Assembly (NCBI RefSeq): GCF_000005505.3
Contig: NC_016133.3
Location: 15,376,001-15,440,000, forward strand
Reading direction: 5' to 3'
Source of the DNA: Brachypodium distachyon
Taxonomy: Eukaryota; Streptophyta; Magnoliopsida; Poales; Poaceae
Length of the DNA stretch: 64,000 nucleotides
Shown: positions 9,235 to 21,807 of the stretch, one piece after another
Layout of the letters: each line of letters starts with the position of its first letter
Position numbering within the stretch: position 1 is the stretch's first letter
Made by a program: the position numbers and the translations under genes
The notes under the pieces: generated by a model
Told to the model about the DNA's origin: nothing
Database searches by the model: none
The model's input: only the letters and a program-made list of their open reading frames with translations

Positions 9235-12200
9235 TGGATGGTTCTTCTCTGGATAGATTCGATGGTATACTCCATCTCGCACCCTCCCCTGCCATACCCC
9301 CTCACTGTGAATTCCTGCAGACTTGTGCTTTTTGGATTTTTCGGTTGATTATTTTGCTTCTGATTTTTTAGGGTTTGTATCACCACATTGATGTATATGG
9401 ATACTCCACAGATTTTTTGTTTGTGTGCTTGATGTTTGTAGATTGTACCAAGTGTTGATTGCATTAGAATCAAGTATGTGAACTCCCTTGCGTGATAAAT
9501 GTGAACCTCATGCTGTATATGTTTGTAGATTGTACCAAGGGGTTGACTAATTTTTCCTACTCGCATGTGAACTCCCTTGTGTGATAAATGTGAACCTCAT
9601 GCTGTATATGTTGTATGCGATGGAGGTCTGGCATCTACATTTGTTTTGTTTTCAAGTTTTTACTCCTTTTTGCGCTAATAGGTGAACTTCTATAGGTGTT
9701 AACTGTGAACTCTATGCTGTTGTAAATGTGAACTTCACCCTGTTTTTACGCTTTGCCCTGTGAACTCCATATAAGTTTTGTTCCTTTTTAATTTTGGGTT
9801 GCAATTTTACTTGTTTGTGAACTGCTTTGAGTATTAAGTGTGAATCTCTCTGCTGTCCTATGTTGCATGCGAAACTTTGCACGTGTTAGATTTGTCCCTT
9901 GCGCTTGTTAACTTCACATGTTGTAGATGTTGTATGACTCGAAGTTCTGGCAGCTGCAAATGTTGTTTATTTAAACCTTTTGTACTCCCTGTACTGATAT
10001 GTGAACTTTCATTTGTGTTAACTGTGAACTTCCTATTTTGTTGTAATATGAACTCCCTACTGTCTATATGGTCCTGTGAACTTCATATATTAGTTTGCCT
10101 GGTAATTTTAAAAGTTGGGTTGCAAAATTACTGGTTTGTGAACTGCCCAAGGATTAAGGGTGAACCTCCTAACAGTGTAGTATATACCTTATTTTTTCCA
10201 CCAAGTCAGTTTGTATTATATATGAACTTTCATTGTGTTTTTTGTTTGAACCGGCTATTTTTACATACATCATTTTTTTTCTTTTTGATGATTGCAGCTG
10301 TTGATAGCATCACACAGTCGTTAAATGAGTTGAATGCTGAGTTTCCTTCGGTGGGAACACCAGACAGGTAGACTGAAAGGATTGCCAAGCATGCCGAGGA
10401 TGTCAGGCAGTACTACAGGAAGTTTCCCAAAGGAAGAGGGATGCATCCAATGTTCCAGCTGATCAGAATGAAAATGCCACTGTACCAGGCGGTTCAGATG
10501 ATGATCTTGAAGCCCCATCTTCACCAATAGTGAAAAAGAAGGTCAGGGTTGCTGTTGCTAAATGGAAGGTCTCATGCGTATCGTCGCAGGAGTCTCCTGG
10601 TCCTGTTCTACGACGTAGCCCTCGTGTCGCGGCCCCCCCTGGGGCTGCCGCTGCGCAACCAGCTCGATCTGGTGGAAATCATCAGGAGTCTCCTGGTGTC
10701 GGCCATCCACGGCGCAGCCCTCACATTTCGACGTCCCCTATTGCTGTTGCTGCGCACCCAGCTCGATCTGGTGGAAAAGTATCTGGGAGCAAGCGTCGCC
10801 GAACGGTCGATAAATCTTATGTTCTAGATAGCAAGGATGATGCTGCAGATGCGGGTGTTGAAGTTGCTGGTGCTAAGGTTTGCCATCTACCCTATTTTTT
10901 ATCCTCTAATCCATGTGTTTTTTTATGTTATGTGAACTTCATCTTATATGCATATAAACTTCCTCAACATCACTATTTTAATTATTTTCTTTTTTTTGTC
11001 AATTTTTCTGTGAACTTCACAGTTTAGTCTTCTTCTTTTTTTGTGAACTTCATCAACTATGTGTGTTATAATTATTATTTTACCATGTCTGCTTTTTGCG
11101 AATTCCATATGCCTATGTTTATTTTTGCTGAACTTACATAGTATATGAATCTGCACTTCCTCAACTTTTTATTTTTTGTTGTTATTGTTATCCAAGAAGG
11201 AGATGAGAGGCGGCGCAGGGCGCAGCAGCAAAACGGCTGGTAATGCTGGGAAAAAGAGGAAGGGTGGTATCATTAAGAAAGCTAAACTTGGCAACAATGA
11301 TGATTGTTCGGATGACAGTCCTAAAGGACGCTTCCAACAGACTGTCAGATGCTCTTTGGTTGAAGTAATCGAGGCTGCCAAGTTGTTGAAGGAACCTCAC
11401 AGAGCGAGAGTGCATGCAGCGGGTTTTGGCTGTGTCTTTGATTGGGTCTTAGAAGGCAATGTGTCGCGTGTTTTGTTGTGCTTTCTGTTGATGAACATGG
11501 AGACAACAACGATGAAGATTGACTGCGATTCTGGCAGGGTGTTGACTGTCAACAGAGATTCAGTCCACCATATATTCAGGTTCCCTTGCGGAGGTGAAAC
11601 AGCCCTAAGGCCGTCCGACAGCGGCCACGATGCTGTATTGGCGAGTCTTAAGGCTGAACTTGGGTTTGACAGGACTGCCAGCATCAATACCAAGGATCTC
11701 CGCGAGCTACTGACTGATTTGGTTGAAGACGAGACCATAGTTGATTCAGCTGTCAAAGTTTTCTTCGCGATTCTGTTCAACAAGCTTATCTGTCCTGGTT
11801 CAGCAGTTCGCTTGGGAATGGAGGCTGCGATGCTTGTCAATATGGACTATGAGAGGATGGCCAGAATGGACTTTTGCCAGCTAGTAGTTGACGAGTTGAA
11901 GCGAGCAGCAGAGAAATACCAGAACCTAGACATCCCACAAGCTGGGCCCGAAGGATGTGGAGTTGTGCCTGTTGTCATGTACCTGGACAGCTGCCACTCA
12001 AAGTCTCATTCTGTTATGCATCGTCTCACCCCCCGTGCTAACTATCTGCACGAGAAATCGCTTAGAGCAATTTTTTCACAAGATATTATCAGGAATGGGA
12101 AAAGCAATCTTTCGAAGTATGTTTTTGGGAAGCCGACGGTGACTTAAGACACACACTCTTTTCACATTAATGTCAACCCTTTTTTTCAAGTCATATCATG

Positions 12201-15200
12201 TGTGCACTTCCATCTTCTATACATGTGAACTTCTTCATTGGTTTTTATAGCTTTTTTTTTGTGCAGTGAACATACTGTTTTTTTATATATATAAGGAGTG
12301 AACTTCTTCTATCTTGTATATCCTGGCACATGTTTTATCTATCACACATTGTTACAAGCATGATGTGTGTAGTTCCATTTTTGTTTTTGCATTTAATTGT
12401 GTTATTGTTTTATATATAAAGGAAGAGTGAACCTTTTTGTGCAGTAGGCGGGTGTATGGAGTGAACTCCCATCTTTTTTACATAAACACTACGCGTGTTT
12501 TGGCGTCTACTTCTATGTCGTGTTTTTCTTACAGCTTCCTTGGTATGTTTTTTATCTGTAGTGGAAAGGTCGCAATGATATTGGTTATTCATACAAATTG
12601 CGTGTTGAAGAACTCCAGATTGAATTTAGCCCTGAGGGGAACGGAGATGATGAAGCTGTCCCTATTGACAGCTATCGACATGATGCAAATGCCCCTGGTA
12701 TTTCTTATGGGGGCGCGGCAGCTCTGAATGCTCAGGGTCCACTTCTACGAACCCCATTGCAGATATTGATCAGCTGCTGGCGAAAGCTGTGGCAATGCCG
12801 AGCTTTGTGCCAACAACGGAAGACCGTCTTAGCAAGCTGGCTGGTCTTTTTCCAATCGGGCATGGCCCTAGTTCCGATGATGTGAAAAAAGCTACGGACC
12901 TCGAAGTCAGTGTGATTGGTAGTCTTAAGAGCGCCTTAACGTATGTGCGTAAAGGGTTTGCTGACATGGCGGCAAAGCAAGATCTGATGTGTGCTGGGTT
13001 TGAAAGAGAAGATGTGATCATTGAGAAGCAGATTCGTGAGGAAGGCACGGACAGAATTCAAGTGTCGACCGAACATGTCATTGGGCAAGACGCAGCTGCT
13101 GCTGAGGTATTTTTTTTGCTCGTCTGCGAAATCTATTTTTTTTCTCTGTCTATGTGTGAACTTCTATAGGAGTGTGATGTGAACTTCATTTCCTTCTCAT
13201 GTGAACTCCAATATCTCTACCAGGAAGAAGCAAGACTAGCTGAAGAGAGTGCTGCGGCTGATGCGGCGGCCGAGGAAGGTGACGCTCACACAGCTGATCA
13301 TTTGGAAGAAGAACACCAGCAGGATGTTAGGCGGTCCTCGCCTAGTGAGACTCCACCACAAGATTACAGCGAAGAAACTCTTTCGGGGGACGATGAAGAT
13401 GTTTCAAATGTTGTCAACAACAACGATGTCGTCCCAAGTTTGCAGTATACAAATCAGAAGTCCACTGGAGGCGGCAACGGAGTTGATAGCGCTCAAGTTG
13501 ATCCAACCATTGAAGGCTCAGGCATGCAAGCTGAAGCCACGGTTGCAGAAGATCCACCACTCAATGTCACGAAAGAAGCTACTGGTGATGATGCTGTAGG
13601 GCCTCAGGTTCATGCCGATGTTCCTGCAGCAGCTGCCGTTGTTGACAAGGAACCACCTACCACTTGCGAACACGCAACGACTAGTGCTAAAGTCATTGCA
13701 GATACCACAGGCGGTGACCATCCAGCTGTAGGTGTCGTAGAGACGGATGCTCATGCTGTGGACAGTTCAGCACATCAGGTTGGTGCAGAGGTTTTAACAG
13801 GTGCTCCTGCTGTGGAGGAACACAAACAGAGCAGTGATATCCCGGACGGTGATGGCGGCATAGGATGCACCCCAGATTTCCCCGCCAGTACTAGCACGAG
13901 CATGCAGGACACAATCAAGGATCTGTAAAATACAAAATCCTCCCCACACCCCTATTTTTGTGTATCCGTATGTTCGTTGTTTGTACAAAACTGTTTGAAC
14001 TTCTGGGATGCAGTGATGTGAACTTCTGGTGTTACCCTTTAAGAACTTCCATGTTGCACGTGTGGTACTGCTTGTGAACTTTCATTTGATTCTCTTCTAC
14101 CAGAGTCAGGTGCTTTTAGCACACCCACCGCATCTGCGCTACCAGCCGTGCAAAGGATAAGACAAGTATATGATGTTGTTTGTAGGCTAAGGAATGACCC
14201 CGCAAAAAAGTATGTTGCTATCTTTTTTCCTCCCCCTATTTGTATTTTTCTTACCATACTTGTTATGCAGAAGAACCTTTTTCTCTTTTTTTTTTGTTTT
14301 AAACTGAACTTCCAGACCCACCATTACTGAACCCCTCCTGATGCACCATTGTGAACTTCTTGTTCCTGCCAAATCCAAAATTTGATTTTAACTGAACTCC
14401 CAGACCCATCATTTGTGAACTTCCCGGCTCACCACTGTGAACTTCCTTCTATCTTTTTCTTTTTTTTTGTCCAATTGAATTAACTGAACTCCCAGGTACA
14501 TCCACCACTGTGAACCTCATGTTCCTCACCTTTTTTTTTGCTGAATCAACTGAACCCCCCCCCCCCCCCCCCCGATCAACTTAGTGAACCTCCAGTTACT
14601 TGCTGTGTGTGTGAACTTCCATATCTCACTTGTATATTCATTTTCATTTATCAGCGGCATCTTTTCGAAGGGAATTACCAGAGCAGGCGCTTGCAGAATC
14701 TGTTTAGTATTTATGCTGAAGAGCGTCTGGACAAGAAAGAAATTGTAAGCATTAATGTCACCATTTTTTTCCTGTCGCAAAAAAAATGGCCTGTGTGTTT
14801 ATCTTTTCTGTTTTCATACACTTATTTCTTGCTGTGTTTTTGCAGATTCGGTTTGCTACATTCGATCCACCCGACCCTCCAGTACCTGAGAATATTGGCC
14901 ACTTTTGCGTTGTTGGTGTTAATCTTAAGCTCAAGCGATTCGAGTTGCTTGACTCACTTCGTGGCTTTGATGACCCAGATGCGCATAAGGTATTCCACAA
15001 GATGGTACATAGCATCAAGAAGCTGTGGAAGCAAGCTGGCAATTCTAAAGGGGAGTCTTTCACTCCAAAATCCGTTGATCACTTCACCATGGAGTATGTT
15101 AGTGTGCTGAAGCAGGAAACCGCGTTAGTATCATATGCCCTTTATTATTATCCCACTCTTCAGTCCTTTTTCTGTTTGTTGGCATGCACCGGCATGTCAT

Positions 15201-16041
15201 TTTCCCTCACTGACCGGTCCTTTTTTCTGCCGGCATATGTAGACATGACTGCGGGTTCTTCATGCTTCAGATACTGCAGTCGTGGGATGGAAAGAGCCTG
15301 GTATTTTTCAAACAAGCCGATATCTTGAACATCCGGATGACCCTACTATATAGCTGGCTGACGACGGGGGATTTTAACATTGACCTACAGGCTGTATTGG
15401 GTGTTGATGGAGGTATATCTGTCAACCCCTCTTGTTTATTTTTTTAGTTCCGAAGTGAACTTCGTTTTAGTTCTCAACCGAACCCCTCCTCAGTTCTGAA
15501 GTGAACTTCTTTTTCCCTTTTTTTTCCCTTTATTTGAATCAGGCACACCTCTTGGGTTAGAGGAGGATAATTTTACTCTATTTGAGACCCAGTTCTGCAG
15601 ACCAGAGGTTCCTGTGATACATGAAATAGATTATTTAAATCAGACTAGTAAGGCGAAGAAGGCCCTATCTCGGTTGTTCCCCGCTGAAAAAAAAACAGGT
15701 AAGAAAGGAGCTCGCGCATCTGATGTGGAGGTTGCGGTTTTGCTTTCGGATGATGAGGATGACTTCGTGTCACCTGTACCACCAAAGACGAGGAGCAACC
15801 CTGCCAAGAAGTAGGTTGAAATAATCTCAAGGACCAGCAGCGATGACTTTGTAACTCAGCAAGCCAGGAGACTACCTAGCGGCGGCTCTGTTTTGTCTAA
15901 TAAGAGGGCGACAAAAGTTCCCAAGAAATTGAGAGTTCCTGTGCCGAAGCTAGTCCCCTACACTTTCCCGTTGCTATCCAAGGCGTCCCAGATCAAAAGT
16001 CTGGTCCTGAGCAAGGAGTATCTTGATGAATTTGGGGACTG
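9235..16041 (+). pseudogene. C48/ULP1-like cysteine peptidase gene of the MULE (first peptidase domain), decayed
   Basis: A multi-exon gene. A possible first exon with ATG at 9235 is followed by exons near 10294-10878, 11197-12138, 12562-13106, 13224-13928, 14103-14209, 14655-14743, 14847-15128, 15242-15411 and 15542-16041. The 11197 exon encodes a basic start and a globular domain common in plant transposon ULP proteins; 13224-13928 is acidic and low complexity. The peptidase domain has GHF (His), FELLDSLRG (Asp) and, across a splice, AHDCGFFMLQ (Cys), the C48 triad order that cleaves SUMO-like proteins. Breaks: TAG at about 10370, a frame change near 10420, a one-base loss near 12740, and TAG at 15811-15813 with the frame open after it to 16041. 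An internal repeat of about 32 residues (SPGPVLRRSPRV... and SPGVGHPRRSPHI...) lies at 10590-10780. Exon borders were judged by eye. Confidence 0.7.
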
Positions 16042-16136
16042 AGTGTTCTTAGATCCGTCCCACTGTTCTATTTCTGCATTTTTTATGATGTGGTTTTTTG
16101 TAATATTATCCCTAACACACTCTTATTTTTTTCTCT

Positions 16137-17730
16137 AGTGCCCCTTTGTGCAAGTTCACATCCCCCATTGGTGAATCTTCGATCATCGATGGAAAATTCA
16201 TGTACAGGTTGTTCGGGCGCTGCGAGATGCTGGAGGCGGACATCATTGATCACATAATTTCCTATTGGAAGGGCAACCCATACATGAAACATCTGTTTGA
16301 TTCCGGGGACCGTGTTTTGCTTGAACCTTTTGCCATCACGGTATGCTTAGTACTACTATATCTTTACTACCAGTTATTCATATTTGTGGTTTTGTGCCAT
16401 CCGAACTACACGGTTTATTCATTGTGAACTCCCTTGTTATTTTTACCATGTACTGTTATCTGAAACTTTACTAGTTGCTAGCTTTGAACTTCCTGCTGCT
16501 GTAAATGTGCATTTCCTGTCGTGTTTTTCTGCAGCACATGCTTCATGCTATAAAGTTTTTACCCCAAAATTTACATGTGAACTTTCATAAGGGTTAGCTC
16601 TGAACTTTTGGGGTCATGTAATGCGAACTTCCTCTGTGTGTTTCTTGAGTACCCCGTGTCACTGACATGTGAACTTTCACAATGGTTAGCTGTGAGCTTC
16701 ACACGTGCTGTAATCTGAACTTCCTGTTGTTTTTTATAGTACATGCTTGACGTTTCCCCGTTCCCGCCCGTGGATAGCAAAGGCAACAAGATTGAAAGGT
16801 CTCCATTTGATGTGAAGGAAGCGGCCAAAATGTTCAGTTATTATGTGAGGGAATGCGAGAACCTGTTGACCGCAAATGTGGTAACTAGCAGTGAAATTTT
16901 CATACACCCTGTACTGAACTTCCCTATTACACCCAGCAAAATGATGCGCGCTACTAAATGAAACTTCTCTTTATTCTTTTTCCACAGGTCCTGATTCCTC
17001 ACTTCAAGTCGTCCCACTACACAATTTACGGGCTTAACAGGATTACCGGTACATTTGACATTTTCGATACAAGAAGATATAAAGGTTTTCATATCACCAG
17101 GGGACAACACCACGAAGAACGTGTTGAAGTTGTAAGTTTTTGTTGTTTTCCAACCCTTATTGTTTCTGTTTCTTCCCATTTTTCACTCATACGTATCTCA
17201 TGAAACAGGCGAGGAGACTGGTTGCTGCGATGAAGGAGGTGTACGGGGAAGAAGAGTACAACAAGAAGAATCATTTCGACTGGGTGGCACTCGCAGAGAA
17301 GTGCAACTACGTGCAGACACCCGAGCAGGGGGCTAACGAGTGTGCTTTCTATGTCTTGAAGCTCGCCACCATATTTGATGGAGAGAAGTTTGTTGAGAAG
17401 ATAAAGTCAAAAGATGTTAGTAATTTTTCTCATCCTTTTTATCTTATCACTAGGATATTCTAAGATGTTTTTACTTGTACCCTTAACTCTGTTTTTATTC
17501 TGAGGTTTTTTTGTTCCTTTTTCTTTTTCTTTTTTGGCATGTGTTAGCGACGTGTAGAGGACTGGAAGGCAGAGTACATGTACCAGGTGATGTACCACCC
17601 AAAGAACGAACTCTCTCCTGCTGACTGGCCAAGCACACTCGCGGATCTTGTGCCGCTGTTAGGGATTGGGTCGCAGTCTACCGCTGGTGGCACTTCAGAT
17701 TCTTCTCAAGCGCGTGGTGTTCAAAACTAG
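16137..17730 (+). CDS. Second C48-like peptidase domain of the MULE, apparently intact
   Basis: An acceptor (TTCTCTAG) at 16129-16136 opens exons 16137-16340, 16740-16878, 16988-17131, 17209-17413 and 17546-17730. The reading frame runs through them without a stop, ending GVQN at TAG 17728-17730. The likely triad is visible: HFKSSHYTIYGLNR (His), FDIFDTR (Asp) and EQGANECAFYVLKL (Cys, with Glu where most family members have Asp). The N-terminal part, with FTSPIGESSIIDGKFMYRLF, resembles the substrate-docking start of plant ULP-like transposon proteins. No clear own start codon is seen, so it may be the 3' half of the preceding gene, making a protein with two C48 domains. Unlike the first domain, I find no break here. 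A 122-bp repeat array follows. Confidence 0.6.
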
Positions 17731-18110
17731 GGAAATTGGCTTTTGTCGGCGCCTTGTGTGTATGTAATTTAGCGAACCATGTAACGTGAGGTGACACTTG
17801 TGTTTTCTGTGCAATTGTGTTCATGTAGCGAATCATCGCAACTACGCCGGTGAACTTCCTTTGTATGCATGTCTGACCCCCCCCCCCCCCCAAGGGGTCA
17901 TATATATATATGGACTTCTTTGTTCATGAAAGAGAACTTCCACGGTAAAAAAGAGTGAACTTCCGTAAGCATCACTGTTTACTTTTTATGTGTTTTACGT
18001 GTATCATAACCTTCTTTCAGCATGTACATATGAACTTCCAGCCCCCGCTTCATTCAATGTAACTTTCTCTTTTTTCTTGTTTTTCGATGGACTCCCGAGT
18101 TAGAAGAAAC
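17731..18110. other. 3' flank of the peptidase gene
   Basis: Non-coding, with GTGAACTT-type motifs and a 14-base C run at about 17878, then TATATATATA. No gene. Confidence 0.6.
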
Positions 18111-18114
18111 AAAT

Positions 18115-18615
18115 CATCCCCGCCAATACAAAAGAGTGAACTTCCAAGCCGTAAAGAGTGAACTCCCCTATAAAAATATTTAATGACTATACTCCCAAAG
18201 TTTCCATAACGAAGCTAACACATTAATCACAGTAACAAGCTAAACTTCTGTATATTGTAGGATAGAACTTCCCGAGCAGCAAAGAGTGAACTCCCCTAAC
18301 AAAATATGACTGAACTCCTATAGTTCCCATAGCGAAGCCAACACATTTTATGACGGTAACAAGTTAAACTGATGTATATCACATGAGTGAACTTCATGAG
18401 CAGTAAGAGTGAACTTCACGAGCAGTAAGAGTGAACTCCCATATTTAACACAGCGAAGCCTACACATAAATCACAGTAACAAGTTAAACTTCTGTATATT
18501 ACAGGACAAAACTCCAGAAGCAGTGAAGAGTGAACTTCCCTAACAATTTATGACCGAACTCCCATATTTAACACAGCGAAGCCAACACATAAATCACAAT
18601 AACAAGTAAACTGAG
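18115..18615. repeat. Tandem array, about 122-bp unit, four copies
   Basis: The anchor CACAT-AATCACAGTAACAAG-TAAACTTCTGTATAT recurs at about 18219, 18341, 18463 and 18588. Each unit also carries AGCGAAGCCAACACAT and one to three GTGAACTTC motifs. The array fills the gap between the convergent 3' ends of the peptidase genes (+) and the transposase gene (-). Confidence 0.85.
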
Positions 18616-18639
18616 ACGATCTTTTTTTAAGCGGACTAC

Positions 18640-20905
18640 CCCCTAATAGTTTTGAATGTTTTTGGAACGCGGACTACTACATCCTTGCACTACGTATTGT
18701 GGCACGCATTGGTTGTACCTGCTCTTCGGGGCTTCTCTCTTGAGCAATCTTCTATGATTCCAACTCCATCTGTGCGCGGAGTTGTTCTTCCAGCTGTAAC
18801 TTCTTGCAAGTTCTAGCATTGTGCCCTCTAATTTTCCCACAGTTGCTACAAGTTCTCTTCCCTTGTGGCACCATATCCTTATCCCCCGAGTTTTGTTGCT
18901 ATTCAAGCTGCTTTTTGAGGATCTCATCCTTGTCAGGGCATGTCCGTGAGTTGTGCGAAGCCTTCTTTTTGCATATGCTGCATGTTCTTTGTCCTTCTGG
19001 AACAACGGGAGTTGGTTTGCTGTTTTCAGTAGCTTCAAGAGTTTGCTCATTCGTCACTTCTGTCTGGTATTGTTCTTCCTCCTCGCCTTCTCCGCCTTGA
19101 TCATCTTCATTTTCATCATAATCTTCTACATCGTCCTCGTTCTCATCATCATCTGTTTGGTCTTCATAATCCTCATCCTCATCCGTGTCCAGAAGTTGTT
19201 CGTTATCTGCTATTCCTACAATCTGTTTTGCAAGCACATTTCTGATGCGTATCTTTACTTTATCCGTCGTGGGGGAAGCCCCGTACACCTTTTGATGGGC
19301 CTCAAGGAGCTTTCCCGCCGTCGGCCTCTTTTTGCATGTTCTTGCATTGTGCCCTGCTAGTTTGTTGCAGTTGCTGCACAACCTTTGACCTCTGGGATTT
19401 CCATGGGTGTCGAGCTCTGGTTCTGGACGGGCAGCGGCAACGACATGGGCAGGTGCAGGCGGGCCATCCTTCTTCTTGCTCCTACTTCCTTTTGTTTTCG
19501 CGACTTTAGGCGGCTGTGCATGAGCATACGTCTTTGTTCCTTCTTTCATCGTATCGTCCTCAGCCGGATTTGTCATTGGAATATCACCAGAGAGTGCCGG
19601 CCTTCTTCATGGTAAAGTCTTCTGTGTGATGGTCTGCCTCAGCGTTTGTCTCAATCCCTTCTTCATCCATTCGGGAATTCACTTCCTTGAAAGCTCGCAT
19701 GCCTGCGTTGAACATGTGGTCCGATGACATGCCTCTGTTCACTGTCTTCATCGCCTCGTTGAACATCATTGTTTGCATGTACTCTAGGGATGTCCCGTCC
19801 TTGGCCGCCATTTTGTAGTCCCTGCGGTTAAACACCGGGTCGGCAACTGCATTCTTTGTGTACCTCTTCAGTATGTATCGCCGTGGAATTTCGTCTAGCC
19901 GCAGATGTTCAAACACAACTATCACATGGAGGCAGAACAACCCTGAAATTCAATGGTTTTTGGTTTGTTGTGACAAGTTTTCCTATTAAACTTTAAATGC
20001 ACACACGACATTTTGTATATTTTCTGCATATCTTACGCAAAAAAAGGCAAAAAAAAAACAATACCTGTGTGCTCCCAAAACTTGCATTCGCACCCAAATA
20101 TGCCCTCAGCTTCGTCCGCTAGCACACGAAACTCATGCCTTGACCATGAAAATTCCTAGCTCTGGTTGTAGTGGTGCACAAGGAACTCAGTTGTGTTCTG
20201 CGGAGACGTTTTAATTCTGAAACCGGTGCTATGGAATTGCCGTTCCCTGAACACACCATACACGGCCCTAGTGTAATGCTCTAGAATTTGCGCCTCGAAG
20301 CCATACCGTGTTAATGGCTTCATAACTCCCTGCAAATTAGTTTAACAAAAAAATGAGAACTTTTTTTACACGGTAGGCATGTGAACTACAGGGCTTTGGC
20401 TAAATGAACTTCCATTTTTTACTTTTGCATACCATAGAAGCCGTTGCCTCGGCTGCTTCCGACTCATGCCTTGTCTGTATGCAGTTGTTAACTTGCTGGG
20501 CAAAAACGTGGAGATCATGTTGTTCTCTCACGAACCCTTTCTTCAGCACGTGGTTCATGCTCTCGCTTCGCTGCGTAGATGTCATGCGTGCACAGAAAAC
20601 ATCTTTCCAGTAAGCGGAGACCCATGTCTTCCTCTCATTCCAAAGGTTAATCATGACGTTGACATCGTGGAGATTGTACTTGTTGACCAGTTCATGCCAT
20701 GCAGCCTCAAACTCCGTCGGCATCAGCGGATGATTCAGCACCGCTGCCAGTTGATCCTTTAGGTCAGGGAACAACTTGTACAGCTTCCCCAGCGAATCCT
20801 TGTGTTTTCTCATAATGTGCCACCTGCACAGCTTATGAAGAGATCGCGGGAATATCTGCGGTATAGCCTTCGCCATCGACGGACACTGGTCTGCATGATC
20901 ACACA
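18640..20905 (-). pseudogene. FAR1-type MULE transposase, 3' half
   Basis: The first exon of this half (20892-20404) starts in the transposase core: DQCPSMAKAIPQIFP with the second acidic residue, then LCRWHIMRKH and ARMTSTQRSESMNHVLKKGF. The next exon (about 20330-20065) leads to GCECKFWEHTG, which splices to LFCLHVIVVFEHL at 19943, forming a SWIM zinc finger (C-x-C...C-x-H). Three CCHC-like knuckles follow (CSNCNKLAGHNARTC, CSICKKKASHNSRTC, CSNCGKIRGHNARTC) around an acidic stretch. FAR1/FHY3-type transposases share this order. Breaks: a stop after HYNQS near 20160, a frame change near 19610 and a TAG near 18897. Its 5' half is at 35407-37013, across the gypsy element. Confidence 0.85.
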
Positions 20906-20979
20906 AACAGAGAAGTATTTTTTTACATTGTTATACTAAATCAATACAGCAGAGTAACAAGATTGTACATCCCTTTTTT

Positions 20980-21770
20980 TGTGCATTCTACCAGCTAGTG
21001 AACTCCCAAACCTTGATCATGTGAACTCCCCCAAAAAGGACATGTGAACTTCTAGACAGGGGAATAGGTAACTCCTACCGCGTGAGAATAATTGAACTCC
21101 CACACAAAAGACATGTGAACTTCTGTCAAGCAGGAAACATGGGAAGCAAGAAATTGGCCAGGAAGTTTTTACAACCCAGATTAACAAGACCACTACACCT
21201 CTTTTTTTGCAGCCTACCAGCGAATGAACTCCCAAAAACTGAACAAGTGAACTCCCACACAAAGGGCATGTGAACTTCTGCTAACAGGGTTTTGACCCTC
21301 CAGATTAATAAGAATATTACACCCTTTTTTTGCAGCCTACCAGCTAGCGAACCCCCCCCCCCCCCACCCGAACACTACACCTTTTTTGTTTTGCATCATG
21401 CTAGCTACTGAACTCCCCAATTTTGACCATGTGAACTCTCATAAAAGGACAAGTGAAGTTCTCTTTTTTTTGGCAGCCAAAACGACTAACAAGGCTAATG
21501 CACGAATGTGTTTTGCAGCCTATCAGTCAGTGAACTCCCCAAATTGAACATGTGAACTCCCATTAAAGTGCATGTGAACTCCAGTCAATCATGAAAATAT
21601 GGGGAACAAGATTTTTGGGCAGGAAGTTTTTGTCAAACTAAATTATCAAGGCTATTACGCCGCTGTTTGAAGCGTACAGCTAGTGAACAGAGAAGTAGAT
21701 AAATTTGAACTTTCAGGCTCATAAAACAGAACTTCCACTTGCATTATTCAAAAGTAGATCAAAAAAACAG
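20980..21770. repeat. Intronic repeat array with GTGAACTCC/CATGTGAACTTCTG motifs
   Basis: Units of roughly 150-190 bp, each with AACAAG-C-A-TACACC, CCTTTTTTTGCAGCCTACCAG, GTGAACTCCC, CATGTGAACTTCTG and AACATGGGAA-CAAG. They lie in the transposase intron between the split donor at 21807 and the exon starting at 20892. The same unit forms a larger array at 37.02-37.96 kb. Confidence 0.85.
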
Positions 21771-21802
21771 GGAAGTCATGTTTTTTTGGGTTTTTCTGTC
21801 TA

Positions 21803-21807
21803 ACCTG
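21803..21807. other. Left target-site duplication ACCTG of the gypsy element
   Basis: ACCTG directly precedes the 5' LTR, and the same five bases at 35407-35411 follow the 3' LTR. On the - strand it reads CAGGT, the exon end plus GT of the transposase splice donor (CTGACAG|GTTAGA). Confidence 0.95.

Larger units (their letters stand above)
9478..18560. repeat. Dispersed GTGAACTT(C/CC) motifs, left half of the MULE
   Basis: The motif (T)GTGAACTTC, with variants GTGAACTCC, GTGAACCTC and TGAACTTCC, recurs every 20-60 bp in introns and spacers. Between 9478 and 10250 alone there are about 19. It is nearly absent from exons such as 11197-12138 and 13224-13928. Poly-C runs at 14556 and 17878 look like expansions of its CCC end. 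All copies read on the + strand. The same motif continues at 20.4-21.7 kb and 36.4-38.07 kb, beyond the gypsy. Confidence 0.9.
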
